64,000 nt of DNA, from contig JAWRHV010000014.1 of assembly GCA_040266995.1 (NCBI GenBank), positions 62,001 to 126,000 on the forward strand. The letters are read 5' to 3'. The stretch's first letter is position 1. Each line of letters starts with the position of its first letter. The stretch comes from UBA4312 sp040266995 (GTDB taxonomy: Bacteria; Bacillota_I; Bacilli_A; Erysipelotrichales; Erysipelotrichaceae). Shown here in pieces: positions 26,520-35,507 of the stretch. Under the pieces are notes generated by a model that was not told the DNA's origin, ran no database searches, and saw only the letters and a list, made by a program, of their open reading frames with translations. The position numbers and the translations under genes were made by a program.

Positions 26520-26525
26520 GACTCT
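26496..26525 (-). terminator. Terminator of the pyruvate kinase gene
   Basis: AGAGTC / GGCTCT arms around an 11-base loop, followed by eight T on the minus strand. Confidence 0.85.
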
Positions 26526-27490
26526 CTGTCATAGAATGCGTAGTTTGCGGTTTCCACAAAGACCTTCATCGCTTCCACCGGGTATTTCCCGGCCGCTGTT
26601 TCTCCCGTCAACATAATACTGGCTGCCCCATGATAAACAGCTGTATAGATGTCGCTGACTTCAGCACGGGTCGGAACCGGCTTTGTCTCCATGGAATGCA
26701 GCATCTGGGTCACGACCATATATGGCATCCCCTGCTTTTTACATCGTTGTTCAATGGCATGCTGAATGGAAGGAAGACGAGTCAAGCCGACCGCATTGCC
26801 CAGATCCCCACGGGCAATGATGATCTGATCACAATACGGAAACAAGCTTTCCAGATTTTCATAGCCCTGCATATTTTCGATCTTGGCATAGATCTTCAGA
26901 TGGGAAGCCCCGACTTGTTCCAGGATCTTGCGGATATAGATCAAATCCTGCGCGCATCGTACAAATGGCTGCATGATGCCCGTCACACCATACTTGCGGG
27001 CATCCCTCAGATTTTGAATGTCACTGTCCGTTAAAACCTGCGTTTCGATATTCTTTCCTTTTAACGCGATGCTCTTATGTGCCAGTAAAGTTCCCCCACG
27101 GATGACCTTGGCTCGCGTGGTGTCCAACGCTTTCAACAAGATCTTTCCATCATCCAGCAGGATCTCCTGCCCCATTTCCATCGTTTCCAGCAGAAAGGAA
27201 GGAAAAGCCAGACGTTCGAGATCGACAATGGCTCCCTCCTGGAGCTCTGTCGGTTTCAAAGACCCGATCCGCAGCTCCGGTCCTTTCATATCGATCAACA
27301 GTTGTACTTCCCCTTGTGCCTTTTGGCTTGCCTGATGGAAGGCCTGCAGCCAGTTGGGATGGTCTTTTAAATTGGTATGGGATAAATTTAACCGCATTCC
27401 GGTCATCCCGGCCTGAAACAGCTGTTCCATGATCTCCCGTGTACAGCAGGAAGGCCCGATCGTTCCATAGATTTCCAATTCTTTACGCAT
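26516..27490 (-). CDS. Pyruvate kinase, short form lacking the C-terminal domain
   Basis: A 324-aa pyruvate kinase: MRLNLSH, IDMKGPELRIG, KIENMQGYENL (catalytic Lys), IIARGDLG (Mg-binding Glu/Asp region), VTQMLHSM, PVPTRAEVSD and MLTGETAAGKYP are all present. It stops just after the A domain, so the ~150-residue allosteric C-domain of ordinary 470-580-aa enzymes is absent. The GPSCC opening also differs from the usual TIGPAS. It is probably an unregulated or specialised paralogue. ATG 27490 has AGGTG upstream. Confidence 0.8.
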   Translation of the reverse strand: MRKELEIYGTIGPSCCTREIMEQLFQAGMTGMRLNLSHTNLKDHPNWLQAFHQASQKAQGEVQLLIDMKGPELRIGSLKPTELQEGAIVDLERLAFPSFLLETMEMGQEILLDDGKILLKALDTTRAKVIRGGTLLAHKSIALKGKNIETQVLTDSDIQNLRDARKYGVTGIMQPFVRCAQDLIYIRKILEQVGASHLKIYAKIENMQGYENLESLFPYCDQIIIARGDLGNAVGLTRLPSIQHAIEQRCKKQGMPYMVVTQMLHSMETKPVPTRAEVSDIYTAVYHGAASIMLTGETAAGKYPVEAMKVFVETANYAFYDRES

Positions 27491-27558
27491 ACAATTCACC
27501 TGATTTCAACTCTTGTTCCATTATATCAAACTCTACAGGAACACAACCATCTTTATGG

Positions 27559-27564
27559 TACAAT
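27559..27564 (+). promoter_or_regulatory. Extended -10 six bases before rsmF
   Basis: TGG-TACAAT, ATTTCT, ATG. No Shine-Dalgarno in the preceding 30 bases. Confidence 0.45.
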
Positions 27565-27570
27565 ATTTCT

Positions 27571-28899
27571 ATGAATCAATTACCCTCTTCCTTTTTGGAA
27601 AACATGAAATCCTTGCTTGAAAGTGACTATGACAACTATATAGACACCTTTTCAAGCCCAAGAACCTATGGTCTACGTGTCAATACACATAAGATTTCCG
27701 TACAGGATTTTCTGGCCATATCCCCTTTTACACTGACACCGGTTCCATGGACCGACAACGGTTTTTATTACGATGGTTCCGTCAACCCGGCCAAACACCC
27801 TTATTACTATGCCGGTCTCTATTACCTGCAGGAGCCTTCCGCTATGTTTCCGGCTGCCACCTTACCAATCCGTCCCGGAGATCGGGTACTGGACCTTTGC
27901 GCGGCACCCGGTGGCAAAAGCACCGAACTGGCTGCCCGTCTGCAAGGCAAAGGCCTCTTGGTTTCAAATGATATCAGCGCATCCCGTTGTAAACCTTTAT
28001 TGCGCAACCTGGAACGTTTCGGCTTTGTCAATACCTTTGTCTGCAGCGAATCCCCACAAAAGCTGGGGGAACGCTTTCCCGCTTACTTTGACAAGATCTT
28101 AATCGATGCTCCCTGTTCCGGGGAAGGCATGTTCCGTAAAGATCCCGCTCTGATCAAAAACTGGACCACGGACAGTAACGACACCTACCGTTCTTTACAA
28201 AAGGAAATTGTTCGTTCTGCCCTTCAGATGTTGAAACCCGGTGGGGATCTGTTGTATTCCACCTGTACCTTCAGTCCGAAAGAAAACGAAGAGGTCATCG
28301 CGTATATGTTGGAACAAGATCCGACGCTTTCCTTGACGGCATTGGAACAACCGGGCTTTGAAAACGGCATCGGATTGCGCGAATGTGTACGGATCTATCC
28401 ACATAAGGTCAAGGGAGAAGGCCATTTTACAGCCTTGATCCATAAAGAAGGAACATTATCCGGTTCCGGCTCTGAACAAAGAGTTTCCATGCCGGCTGTA
28501 TTGAAAGAATCCTTACCGGATATGCATATGCCTTTGGTCAACGGTCGCTTTGAAACCATAAAAGACAAGCTGTATTATATGCCGGATATGGAGGTATCTC
28601 GTAAAGGTCTTCGTTTCTTGCGGACCGGTCTGTATCTTGGCGATTGTAAAAAGAACCGGTTTGAGCCTAGCCAGGCATTGGCCATGGCTTTATCACCGGA
28701 TACATTTAAGACAAGCGTCTCTTTTTCATCCAACGATGAAAGAGTAAAGAAATACTTAAAAGGGGAAACAATCTCCATTGACGATAAAAAGATCAAAGGA
28801 TGGACATTGATCTGTGTTGATGGCTATCCGTTAGGTTTTGGAAAAGCATCCAAAGGGATGATCAAGAACAAGCTGGATGCAGGATGGAGGATCTTATGA
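27571..28899 (+). CDS. rsmF: 16S rRNA (cytosine-C5) methyltransferase, RsmF family
   Basis: A 442-aa NOL1/NOP2/Sun-type methyltransferase. The SAM motif is DLCAAPGGKSTEL (about 107-119). The catalytic cysteines sit in IDAPCSGEGMFRKDP (motif IV) and LLYSTCTFSPKENEEV (motif VI). A C-terminal domain after ~300 matches the RsmF-type extension rather than RsmB, and there is no N-terminal NusB domain. The ATG lacks a ribosome site and has an extended -10 at six bases. It overlaps rsuA by four bases (ATGA). Confidence 0.9.
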   Translation: MNQLPSSFLENMKSLLESDYDNYIDTFSSPRTYGLRVNTHKISVQDFLAISPFTLTPVPWTDNGFYYDGSVNPAKHPYYYAGLYYLQEPSAMFPAATLPIRPGDRVLDLCAAPGGKSTELAARLQGKGLLVSNDISASRCKPLLRNLERFGFVNTFVCSESPQKLGERFPAYFDKILIDAPCSGEGMFRKDPALIKNWTTDSNDTYRSLQKEIVRSALQMLKPGGDLLYSTCTFSPKENEEVIAYMLEQDPTLSLTALEQPGFENGIGLRECVRIYPHKVKGEGHFTALIHKEGTLSGSGSEQRVSMPAVLKESLPDMHMPLVNGRFETIKDKLYYMPDMEVSRKGLRFLRTGLYLGDCKKNRFEPSQALAMALSPDTFKTSVSFSSNDERVKKYLKGETISIDDKKIKGWTLICVDGYPLGFGKASKGMIKNKLDAGWRIL

Positions 28900-29582
28900 G
28901 ACTGGATAAATTTTTAGCAGATATGGGCTTTGGCACCCGAAAGGAAATCAAGAAGGCATTAAAGAAAAACCCTGTGCTCATTGATGGCAGACCTATCAAG
29001 GATGGAAGCTATCCCGTGGATGAGGATACCATCGTCTATATTGACGACCAACCCATATCTTATATCAAATATGAGTATTACTTACTAAACAAACCCCAAG
29101 GGTATGTCTGTGCTTTAACAGACAACCGCTACCCTGTCGTGATGGATCTGATTGAAAGCTGGCGCCATGATCTGGTTCCTGTCGGACGTCTGGATCTGGA
29201 TACAGAAGGTGCGTTATTGATCACCAACGACGGCGACTTGAACCACCGTCTGCTTTCGCCTAAGCATCATGTGCAAAAGAAATATTATGTGGAGGTAGAA
29301 AAACCTCTGCCGGCGAATGCCGGAGACCAATTCTCACAACCGATGGATCTGGGGGACTTTGTCACGCAGCCGGCAGTCTTTGAAGCCATCGATGACACCC
29401 GGGCATACCTGACGATTACCGAAGGAAAGTTCCATCAGGTCAAGCGTATGTTTGAAGCCATCGGCTGTCCGGTTACCTATCTGCGCAGAGAATCCTTTTC
29501 CATTCTCACTTTGGAAGGCTTGGAAACCGGGCAGTACCGGGCGTTGACAGCTAATGAAATCGAATTATTACAGAACCAATAA
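28896..29582 (+). CDS. rsuA: 16S rRNA pseudouridine synthase, RsuA family
   Basis: A 228-aa synthase with an N-terminal S4 RNA-binding domain (MRLDKFLADMGFGTRKEIKKAL). The catalytic Asp lies in VGRLDLDTEGALLITNDG, and KKYYVEVEKPL and EGKFHQVKRMFEAIG are typical of the RsuA/RluB/E/F group. The short length and sequence favour RsuA (16S U516). It overlaps the rsmF stop with GGAGG upstream, giving a two-gene ribosomal RNA modification operon. Confidence 0.88.
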   Translation: MRLDKFLADMGFGTRKEIKKALKKNPVLIDGRPIKDGSYPVDEDTIVYIDDQPISYIKYEYYLLNKPQGYVCALTDNRYPVVMDLIESWRHDLVPVGRLDLDTEGALLITNDGDLNHRLLSPKHHVQKKYYVEVEKPLPANAGDQFSQPMDLGDFVTQPAVFEAIDDTRAYLTITEGKFHQVKRMFEAIGCPVTYLRRESFSILTLEGLETGQYRALTANEIELLQNQ

Positions 29583-29608
29583 AAAGTACGCATTTCAGCG
29601 TACTTTTA
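29581..29608. terminator. Bidirectional terminator
   Basis: AAAAGTACGC / GCGTACTTTT hairpin between convergent rsuA and the ABC ATPase gene. Confidence 0.9.
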
Positions 29609-30412
29609 TTCTTTTGACAACAAGATCCGGTCATTATCGAGCTGCTGGCCGGCATTCTGTTCAAATTTTTCCAATAAATCTTTGACTGTTAATCCTTCTC
29701 TGTCTTTTCCTTTGACATCAAAGACAATGCGTCCCGCATCCATCATCAAGGTACGATTTCCCATCGTCAAAGCCTGATGCATGTTGTGGGTCACCATTAA
29801 ACATGTAATCTTTCGTTCGCGGACGATCTTCTCCGTTAAGGCCAATACCTTTTCAGCTGTAGCCGGATCCAGTGCGGCTGTATGCTCATCCAACAATAAA
29901 AGCTTTGGAGTTACCAATGTCGCCATCAACAAGGTCAACGCTTGTCTTTGTCCGCCGGATAATAAACCAACCGGATTTTTCATACGATCTTCCAGTCCCA
30001 TGTCCAATAAAGCCAGCTGCTCACGGAACAGCTGTTTTTCTTTTTTGGAAATACGGCGGAATACTTCATGACGCTGTGTACCGGCCCGCAAATAAGCGAC
30101 CGACAAGTTTTCCTCAATGGTCATATTCGGTGCCGTTCCCATTAACGGATCTTGAAACAGACGGCCAATGTATTTCGAACGGATATGCTCCGGTACAAAG
30201 GTGATATCCTCTCCATCAAGCTCCACATACCCTTCATCGGCGATAAAACTGCCGCTGATCGCATTGAATAAAGTGGATTTGCCGGCTCCGTTAGATCCGA
30301 CAATGGTCGCAAAATCTCCATCTTCCAGCACCAGATTGACGCCGGTCAAAGCTTTTTTTTCATTGATAGTTCCTGGATTAAAGGTCTTATGAATGTTTTC
30401 TAGTTTCAACAT
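29606..30412 (-). CDS. trpZ: ABC transporter ATP-binding protein (TrpZ-type)
   Basis: A 268-aa ATPase: Walker A VGSNGAGKST (about 38-47), signature LLSGGQRQALTL, Walker B LLLLDEHTAALDP and H-loop VTHNM. It is the third gene of a binding protein-permease-ATPase set of the COG2984/COG4120/COG1101 kind. The 1-2-base spacing to the permease and AAGGAGG show tight coupling. The Trp T-box upstream of the operon supports tryptophan or a tryptophan precursor as substrate. Confidence 0.85.
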   Translation of the reverse strand: MLKLENIHKTFNPGTINEKKALTGVNLVLEDGDFATIVGSNGAGKSTLFNAISGSFIADEGYVELDGEDITFVPEHIRSKYIGRLFQDPLMGTAPNMTIEENLSVAYLRAGTQRHEVFRRISKKEKQLFREQLALLDMGLEDRMKNPVGLLSGGQRQALTLLMATLVTPKLLLLDEHTAALDPATAEKVLALTEKIVRERKITCLMVTHNMHQALTMGNRTLMMDAGRIVFDVKGKDREGLTVKDLLEKFEQNAGQQLDNDRILLSKE

Positions 30413-30413
30413 T

Positions 30414-31349
30414 TTAACGGCCTCCTTTACGCATCTGTATGGCCGCCATTTGTTTGCGACGGAATTCCCACTTCGCCTTTACCTGCGGTGCAGCGATTGC
30501 CACTGCTACAATGATTGCCGATACAAGCTTGAACGCTTCGGTCGGTACATTTAAACGCAGGGCAAGAGAGATTACAAAGCGATATAAGCAGGATCCCAGC
30601 ACAACACAAATCACCCTTCGCTTCATATTCCGATGTCCGGAAAACGATTCGCCGATGACCAGACTAGCCAAAGCAATGGTCACCATACCGGTTCCCAGGT
30701 TGATATCACAGGAACGGTTATACAGACCAATCAGACAACCGGCCAATGCGGTTAAAGCACCCCCGATACATAATCCGACCGTAATGGTAAACCCAGGATT
30801 GATACTGGAAGCACGCACCATCGCCGGACTGTCTCCGGTAGCCCGGATGGACAATCCCAAACGAGTGGATAAAAACCATAGGATCAATAAACAGATCAGT
30901 GCAATCAACACCACCAACAAGATCAATGTATTCCACTCTTTCCAGAAAGGGGAATCGCTGATTCCCTGAAACAAAGAGAAAACGGAATCTTTCCCGAAGA
31001 TGGAAATATTGGAAGAGAATCCCATGATGGCCAGGTTGATGGTATATAGACCCGTATTAACAATAATACCGGCTAAGATGCTTTGTACCCCAAAGCGTGT
31101 CTGTAAGGTTGCGGTGATCAAACCGGAACAAATACCGGCTGCCATAGCCGCAAACAAAGCTAAAAACGGATGGCCGGCAATGGTCACCATCGCACCGACA
31201 GCACATCCTAATGTATAACATCCATCCGTGGACAAATCACAGATATTCAAAATACTGAAACTGATAAATAAAGATAAGGCAACCAAAGAGTAGATCAGTC
31301 CGACCTCCAAGGCTGTCTGTATGATATTTAATGATAGTAAGCTTCCCAT
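30414..31349 (-). CDS. trpY: ABC transporter permease (TrpY-type)
   Basis: A 311-aa permease with about eight hydrophobic helices and the branched-chain/COG4120 permease pattern (DLSTDGCYTLGCAVGA near residue 38; TRLGLSIRATGDSPAMVRA as the cytoplasmic coupling region). GGAGGGA precedes the ATG. It lies between the binding protein, across a hairpin spacer, and the ATPase. Confidence 0.85.
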   Translation of the reverse strand: MGSLLSLNIIQTALEVGLIYSLVALSLFISFSILNICDLSTDGCYTLGCAVGAMVTIAGHPFLALFAAMAAGICSGLITATLQTRFGVQSILAGIIVNTGLYTINLAIMGFSSNISIFGKDSVFSLFQGISDSPFWKEWNTLILLVVLIALICLLILWFLSTRLGLSIRATGDSPAMVRASSINPGFTITVGLCIGGALTALAGCLIGLYNRSCDINLGTGMVTIALASLVIGESFSGHRNMKRRVICVVLGSCLYRFVISLALRLNVPTEAFKLVSAIIVAVAIAAPQVKAKWEFRRKQMAAIQMRKGGR

Positions 31350-31368
31350 ATTCCCTCCAGGTCAAGAG

Positions 31369-31390
31369 TCCGACGGCCTATGCCGCCGGA
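31369..31390 (-). other. Intercistronic hairpin between binding protein and permease
   Basis: TCCG-g-CGGC / GCCG-t-CGGA stem with a short loop and no T-run. Such hairpins often protect the upstream message so the binding protein is made in excess; that role is inferred. Confidence 0.5.
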
Positions 31391-31398
31391 TTAAGTTT

Positions 31399-32451
31399 CT
31401 ATTCAAATTCTTCAGCTGTGACGGTTTCTACAATCGAAGTACACAACGGTTCAAAGGCGGTCTTGATTTCTTCCAGATCCAAGCCAAGCTTTTCACAAAC
31501 TTCTGTGTTGATGGTTGCGATTCCGTTATCAAAAGTGCGTACACCCATGGTAGCCGGATCAGCTCCATCTACCAGGATCTCCACAACCATATCCGCGGTT
31601 TCTTTTCCCAGGTTGGCATAGTCTACACCATAGCCCACAAAAGAACCATTTAACGCAAAGGAATCCGCACCACAATAATGTGGAATACCGGCATCCGCCA
31701 GTTTTTCATAGATGGCTAATTCAGCGGTCATCACAGTATTATCTGTTGGCGTAAAGATGGCATCCACCTTTTCCGCAATGAGCGCATCAGCAGCCGAAGA
31801 CACTTCGTCTGTTGTCGTTCCTGTCTTTTCAATATATTTAATTCCCTTTTCATCCAGATATTTCTTAGCATCCTCAATCGGTTTTTCACTAGCAGACTCA
31901 CTTTTTGAGTATAAAAGACCTACATATTCTGTATCCGGATTGGCTGCCAACATCAGATCCAGGACAGCCTCCGTATTCAAGGCATCGCTGGTTCCGGTAA
32001 TATTGCCTCCCGGTTTCTCCATGCTTTCAACCAGTCCGGCTCCTTCCGGATCCGAGGCTGCCGCAAAAACGATCGGAATATCCTTTCCATCCGTGGAAGC
32101 CTGCATGATCTGCGCTGTCGGTGTGGCAATCGGAATAATGATATCCACCTCATCCGTAATCAGCTCATCGGCAATCTGGTTTAAAACACTGCCATCGGCC
32201 TGTCCATTGTATGTATAATCCTTATAATCGAAGGTTACGCCTAATTCTTTTCCCTTGGCATCCAGTTCTTTTTCTATATTCTTTTCAATCTGATTCAAAG
32301 AAGCATCGTCTACATACTGTACAATTCCCACTTTGTATACCTTATCTGAATTGTTCGCATTACTATCCGAAGAACCACCACAAGCACTCATTCCCAATGT
32401 CATCGCTCCGGCCAATCCCAGAGATAAGACCTTTTTCATCATCTGATTCAT
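31399..32451 (-). CDS. trpX: ABC transporter substrate-binding lipoprotein (TrpX-type)
   Basis: A 350-aa extracellular binding protein of the ABC_sub_bind (DUF534) family. An N-terminal signal MKKVLSLGLAGAMTLGMSAC ends in a lipobox cysteine, followed by a Ser/Asn linker. The mature part starts YKVGIVQYVDDASLNQIEKN, typical of TrpX, with PIVFAAASDPEGAGLV in the middle. GGAGGAGG precedes the ATG at 32451. Behind the Trp T-box it is the natural first gene of a tryptophan uptake operon. Confidence 0.87.
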   Translation of the reverse strand: MNQMMKKVLSLGLAGAMTLGMSACGGSSDSNANNSDKVYKVGIVQYVDDASLNQIEKNIEKELDAKGKELGVTFDYKDYTYNGQADGSVLNQIADELITDEVDIIIPIATPTAQIMQASTDGKDIPIVFAAASDPEGAGLVESMEKPGGNITGTSDALNTEAVLDLMLAANPDTEYVGLLYSKSESASEKPIEDAKKYLDEKGIKYIEKTGTTTDEVSSAADALIAEKVDAIFTPTDNTVMTAELAIYEKLADAGIPHYCGADSFALNGSFVGYGVDYANLGKETADMVVEILVDGADPATMGVRTFDNGIATINTEVCEKLGLDLEEIKTAFEPLCTSIVETVTAEEFE

Positions 32452-32470
32452 TGTTTTTCCTCCTCCCAAA

Positions 32471-32735
32471 ATAAAAAAGCAGCCCATCCCTTGGGACAAA
32501 AGCTGCTTACTTCTGCGGTACCACCCAAATTGACATCTATGATGCCCACTCTTTTCTTACATCTTCCAATGCTTCCCCGATTGATAACGGATGGGTTTCC
32601 CGTCAACATCTACTGATTTCTGTTCAATGTGCCCTTAGAAGTCCATTCACCAAAACATCCCCGCTCCGTTTCCATCCCCGGGAGCTTTCTATCCGGTACC
32701 GTTCCGGCTACTTCTCTTCCTCGTAGGTTTAGAAA
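32471..32735 (-). ncRNA. T-box riboswitch with tryptophan (UGG) specifier
   Basis: The 340-base gap between trpX and nhaC holds a T-box leader. The conserved GGGTGGTACCGCAG lies at 32513-32526. The terminator stem AAGCAGC / GCTGCTT followed by T6 is at 32471-32508. Stem I begins near AAGAGAAGTAG (AGTA of the specifier loop). On the returning 3' side GAATGGACTTCT places TGG (32643-32645) just before the A and the basal stem CTTCT that pairs AGAAG. Uncharged tRNA-Trp would stabilise the antiterminator and switch on trpXYZ. Confidence 0.85.
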
Positions 32736-32764
32736 ATTATACCATGCACTTTTTTTATGTTCAA
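32736..32764 (-). promoter_or_regulatory. Promoter of the T-box/trpXYZ operon
   Basis: TTGAAC (32759-32764), 17-base spacer, TGG-TATAAT (-10 at 32736-32741, with extended TG). Confidence 0.75.
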
Positions 32765-32791
32765 GGCAGTTAAATGTTTTTATCAAAGTGT

Positions 32792-34432
32792 TTACACTGT
32801 TTCTCTTTTCCGTAATACCTGGATCACCAGGATCAATAACACAAAGGTAATCGGTGTGGCTATGACAGCCAGATTTCCCTTTGTGATATATCCAAGAATG
32901 CCGGCAATGAGATAGCCTACGGCAGAAACAGCAGCCACTGTAAACGCATACGGCATCTGGGTCGTGACATGATTGATATGATTCGATTGCGCGCCGGCAC
33001 TGGACATAATCGTTGTATCCGAAATCGGCGAACAATGGTCACCACAGACGGCTCCCGATAAACAGGCCGCAATCGAGATCACCAGCATCGTATAGAACCC
33101 GGAGAATACTGAACAAACGATTGGAATCAAGATAGTAAACGTTCCCCAGCTCGTTCCAGTCGAGAAGGCCAGGAATACCGATACTAAAAAGATGATACAT
33201 GGTAAAAACATCTGCAATGAACCGGCAGAAGCCTCAACCACTCCATGGATATAATCGGCAGCCCCCAGCATGCCGGTGACACCGGACAAATTCCAGGATA
33301 AGATCAAAATGATCATCGGCGCACACATAGACCGGAAGCCGGCCGGCAGACAATCCATAAAATCCTGGAAGGACATCACATCCCGGATCATATAAAGAAC
33401 AAAGGTCACGATCAATGTAAAGAGACTTCCAAATACCAGACCTCTGGCAGAATCTGCATTGGCAAACGCATTAATGAAGGTTTCCCCGCTAAAGAATCCA
33501 CCGGTATAGAGGATCCCGATAATGCAGCTGACAATCAAGGTCACCACCGGAATGATCAGGTTGGATACTTTTCCATCTGTTTTTTCATTGCCATCCACTT
33601 CGCTGTATGGAGGTTCCCCGCTAGTAAACAGATCCCCTTTTAACGCATTGTCCTCATGCAGTTTCATAGGACCATAATCAAATTGCTTCCATGTGATATA
33701 GACCATCATCACGATTGTCGTCAACGCATATAAGTTATATGGAATGGTTTCAATAAACATCTTGAATCCATTGATATGAAATTGGGAAGGAACCGCATAG
33801 GTCACAGCGGCTGCCCAGCAGGATACCGGTGCTATGATACAGATCGGTGCTGCCGTCGCATCCAGTAAATAAGCCAGTTTAGCACGTGATACATTATGAC
33901 GATCGGTAATCGGACGCATCACTGAGCCTACGGTCATACAGTTGAATCCATCATCGACAAAGATCAATAAACCAAGCAGGATGGTTGCCAATTGCGCTCC
34001 TCTTCGATTTTTGATATGTTGATCTGCCCAGCGCCCAAATGCCAATGCACTGCCCGATTTATTCAGAATGACCACAATGCCACCTAATATTGTCACAAAC
34101 ACTAGAATGCTGGCATGAGAGATATCCGCAAGATTGGTCACCAGGCCCCCTTCGCTGTACATCATCGTATTCAACGCAAGCTCCAGGTTCCCGTTGGCGA
34201 ACAGCAAGGCACCTACCACAATACCGACAAATAAAGCACTGTATACTTCCTTGGTGATCAATGCCAGCGTAATCGCAACCACCGGTGGTAATAAGGCCAG
34301 GATCGTGCCGTTAGCTAGTGACACATAGCCCTCCCCAGCTGTTCCAGTCGTCTGTGTTGTCACCCAGGCCAGACCGATCATTGTCACGAGAAAGCATACG
34401 AAAAGGATCCGAATTCCATTCTTTTTCTTCAT
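32792..34432 (-). CDS. Na+/H+ antiporter NhaC family protein
   Basis: A 546-aa transporter with about twelve hydrophobic helices. The family signatures are FVDDGFNCMTVGSVMRP, APICIIAPVSCWAA and GDHCSPISDTTIMSSAG. Family members exchange Na+ for H+, malate or amino acids, so exact substrates remain open. GGGAGGG is eight bases before the ATG. No terminator is evident between it and the downstream T-box promoter. Confidence 0.85.
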   Translation of the reverse strand: MKKKNGIRILFVCFLVTMIGLAWVTTQTTGTAGEGYVSLANGTILALLPPVVAITLALITKEVYSALFVGIVVGALLFANGNLELALNTMMYSEGGLVTNLADISHASILVFVTILGGIVVILNKSGSALAFGRWADQHIKNRRGAQLATILLGLLIFVDDGFNCMTVGSVMRPITDRHNVSRAKLAYLLDATAAPICIIAPVSCWAAAVTYAVPSQFHINGFKMFIETIPYNLYALTTIVMMVYITWKQFDYGPMKLHEDNALKGDLFTSGEPPYSEVDGNEKTDGKVSNLIIPVVTLIVSCIIGILYTGGFFSGETFINAFANADSARGLVFGSLFTLIVTFVLYMIRDVMSFQDFMDCLPAGFRSMCAPMIILILSWNLSGVTGMLGAADYIHGVVEASAGSLQMFLPCIIFLVSVFLAFSTGTSWGTFTILIPIVCSVFSGFYTMLVISIAACLSGAVCGDHCSPISDTTIMSSAGAQSNHINHVTTQMPYAFTVAAVSAVGYLIAGILGYITKGNLAVIATPITFVLLILVIQVLRKRETV

Positions 34433-34463
34433 AACATCATCCCTCCCGTTTTTTGTTATTGTA

Positions 34464-34495
34464 TCAAAAAAAGCATATGATTTCTCTTCATATGC
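34464..34495 (-). terminator. Terminator of the nitroreductase-Rrf2-MDR operon
   Basis: GCATATGA / TCATATGC stem followed by seven T on the minus strand. Confidence 0.85.
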
Positions 34496-34514
34496 ATCTA
34501 TATTTAATGATTTA

Positions 34515-35507
34515 TTAATAAATCTTCAAAATTGTTTTCCCTTTAGATCCTCCGGAAGCTACTTTCTGTAATGCCTGATCCACTTCATCCAAAGAGAATA
34601 CACCATCTACGGATGTTTCAAAAGGACAGGCCCGATACAAATCTGATACTTTTTCCAATCCTTTACCATCCTCATGTACAAAGAGAAAGAAATACTTCTG
34701 CTTTCTCATGGCTGCCATCTTGTCATATTTTCTGCCCGCTATTGTAAACAAGCCCCTTTTCACAAAAGACAGATTACTTCGTACGGCAAATTCTCCATTT
34801 GGTAAGCCCCGTAATGAAACCAGGATTCCCCCTTCTTTCAGGATGCTGAATTGGCGTTCCAATTCCTTTTCGCCCAATGTGCCAAGAACATGATCCACGT
34901 CCGATAATACTTCTGTATAATCGGTTTTCTTATAATCAATAAACTGATCTGCCCCTAAACGTTTGACTCTTTCTTCATTCGCTTTGTTTCCATTGGTAAT
35001 AACGGTCAATCCATAGCTCTTGGCAATCGGAATAGCCATCGCTCCCAGACTGCCGGTCCCTCCGGAAATAAAGATCGTTTCCTTTTCCTTCGGCTGCATC
35101 AGATCCAAAGCCTGAACCGCTGTTAAGGCAGTCAAAGGAATCGTCGCCGCTTGTTCATCGCTCAACTGTTCAGGTACTTTGGCAACCGCCCGATAGTCAA
35201 CGGCTGCATATTACGCAAAAGCACCAATCCGGTTTAAAGGCATTCTTCCGTAAACCCGGTCTCCGATCTGAAACCCTTTTACATAAGTCCCCAGCCTTTC
35301 GATTGTCCCGACAAACTCATTTCCCATCACCAAAGGCATGGAATAAGGTACGATCAAATTCACTTCTTTATGGATGATCATATTGTCCAAAGGATTGACA
35401 CCCGCTGTATGGATCTTCACCAAAATATCATGGGGACCTATTTTCGGCATTTCTACTTCTTTTACAACGACATCTTTATGATAGTTTTCTAATATTGCTG
35501 CTCTCAT
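34515..35507 (-). pseudogene. NADPH:quinone oxidoreductase (MDR family) interrupted by one in-frame TAA
   Basis: Both parts lie in one frame and together make a full-length ~330-aa zinc-less medium-chain reductase. The N-terminal half has GHPHD-like PKIGPHDILVKIHTAGVNPLD and GNEFVGTIERLG. The second half has the NADPH motif ISGGTGSLGAMA and ends GGSKGKTILKIY. Codon 99 is TAA (35211-35213) within GAFA-stop-YAAVDY, where relatives have Glu, so one GAA to TAA change explains the break. It is the last gene of the operon, starting in the Rrf2 stop (ATGA). A short 98-aa product or an internal restart near 35165 is possible. Confidence 0.85.

Noticed and set aside
32610..33035. 141-codon minus frame across the nhaC 3' end and T-box leader
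   Set aside because: Out of frame with nhaC and explained by the T-box RNA.
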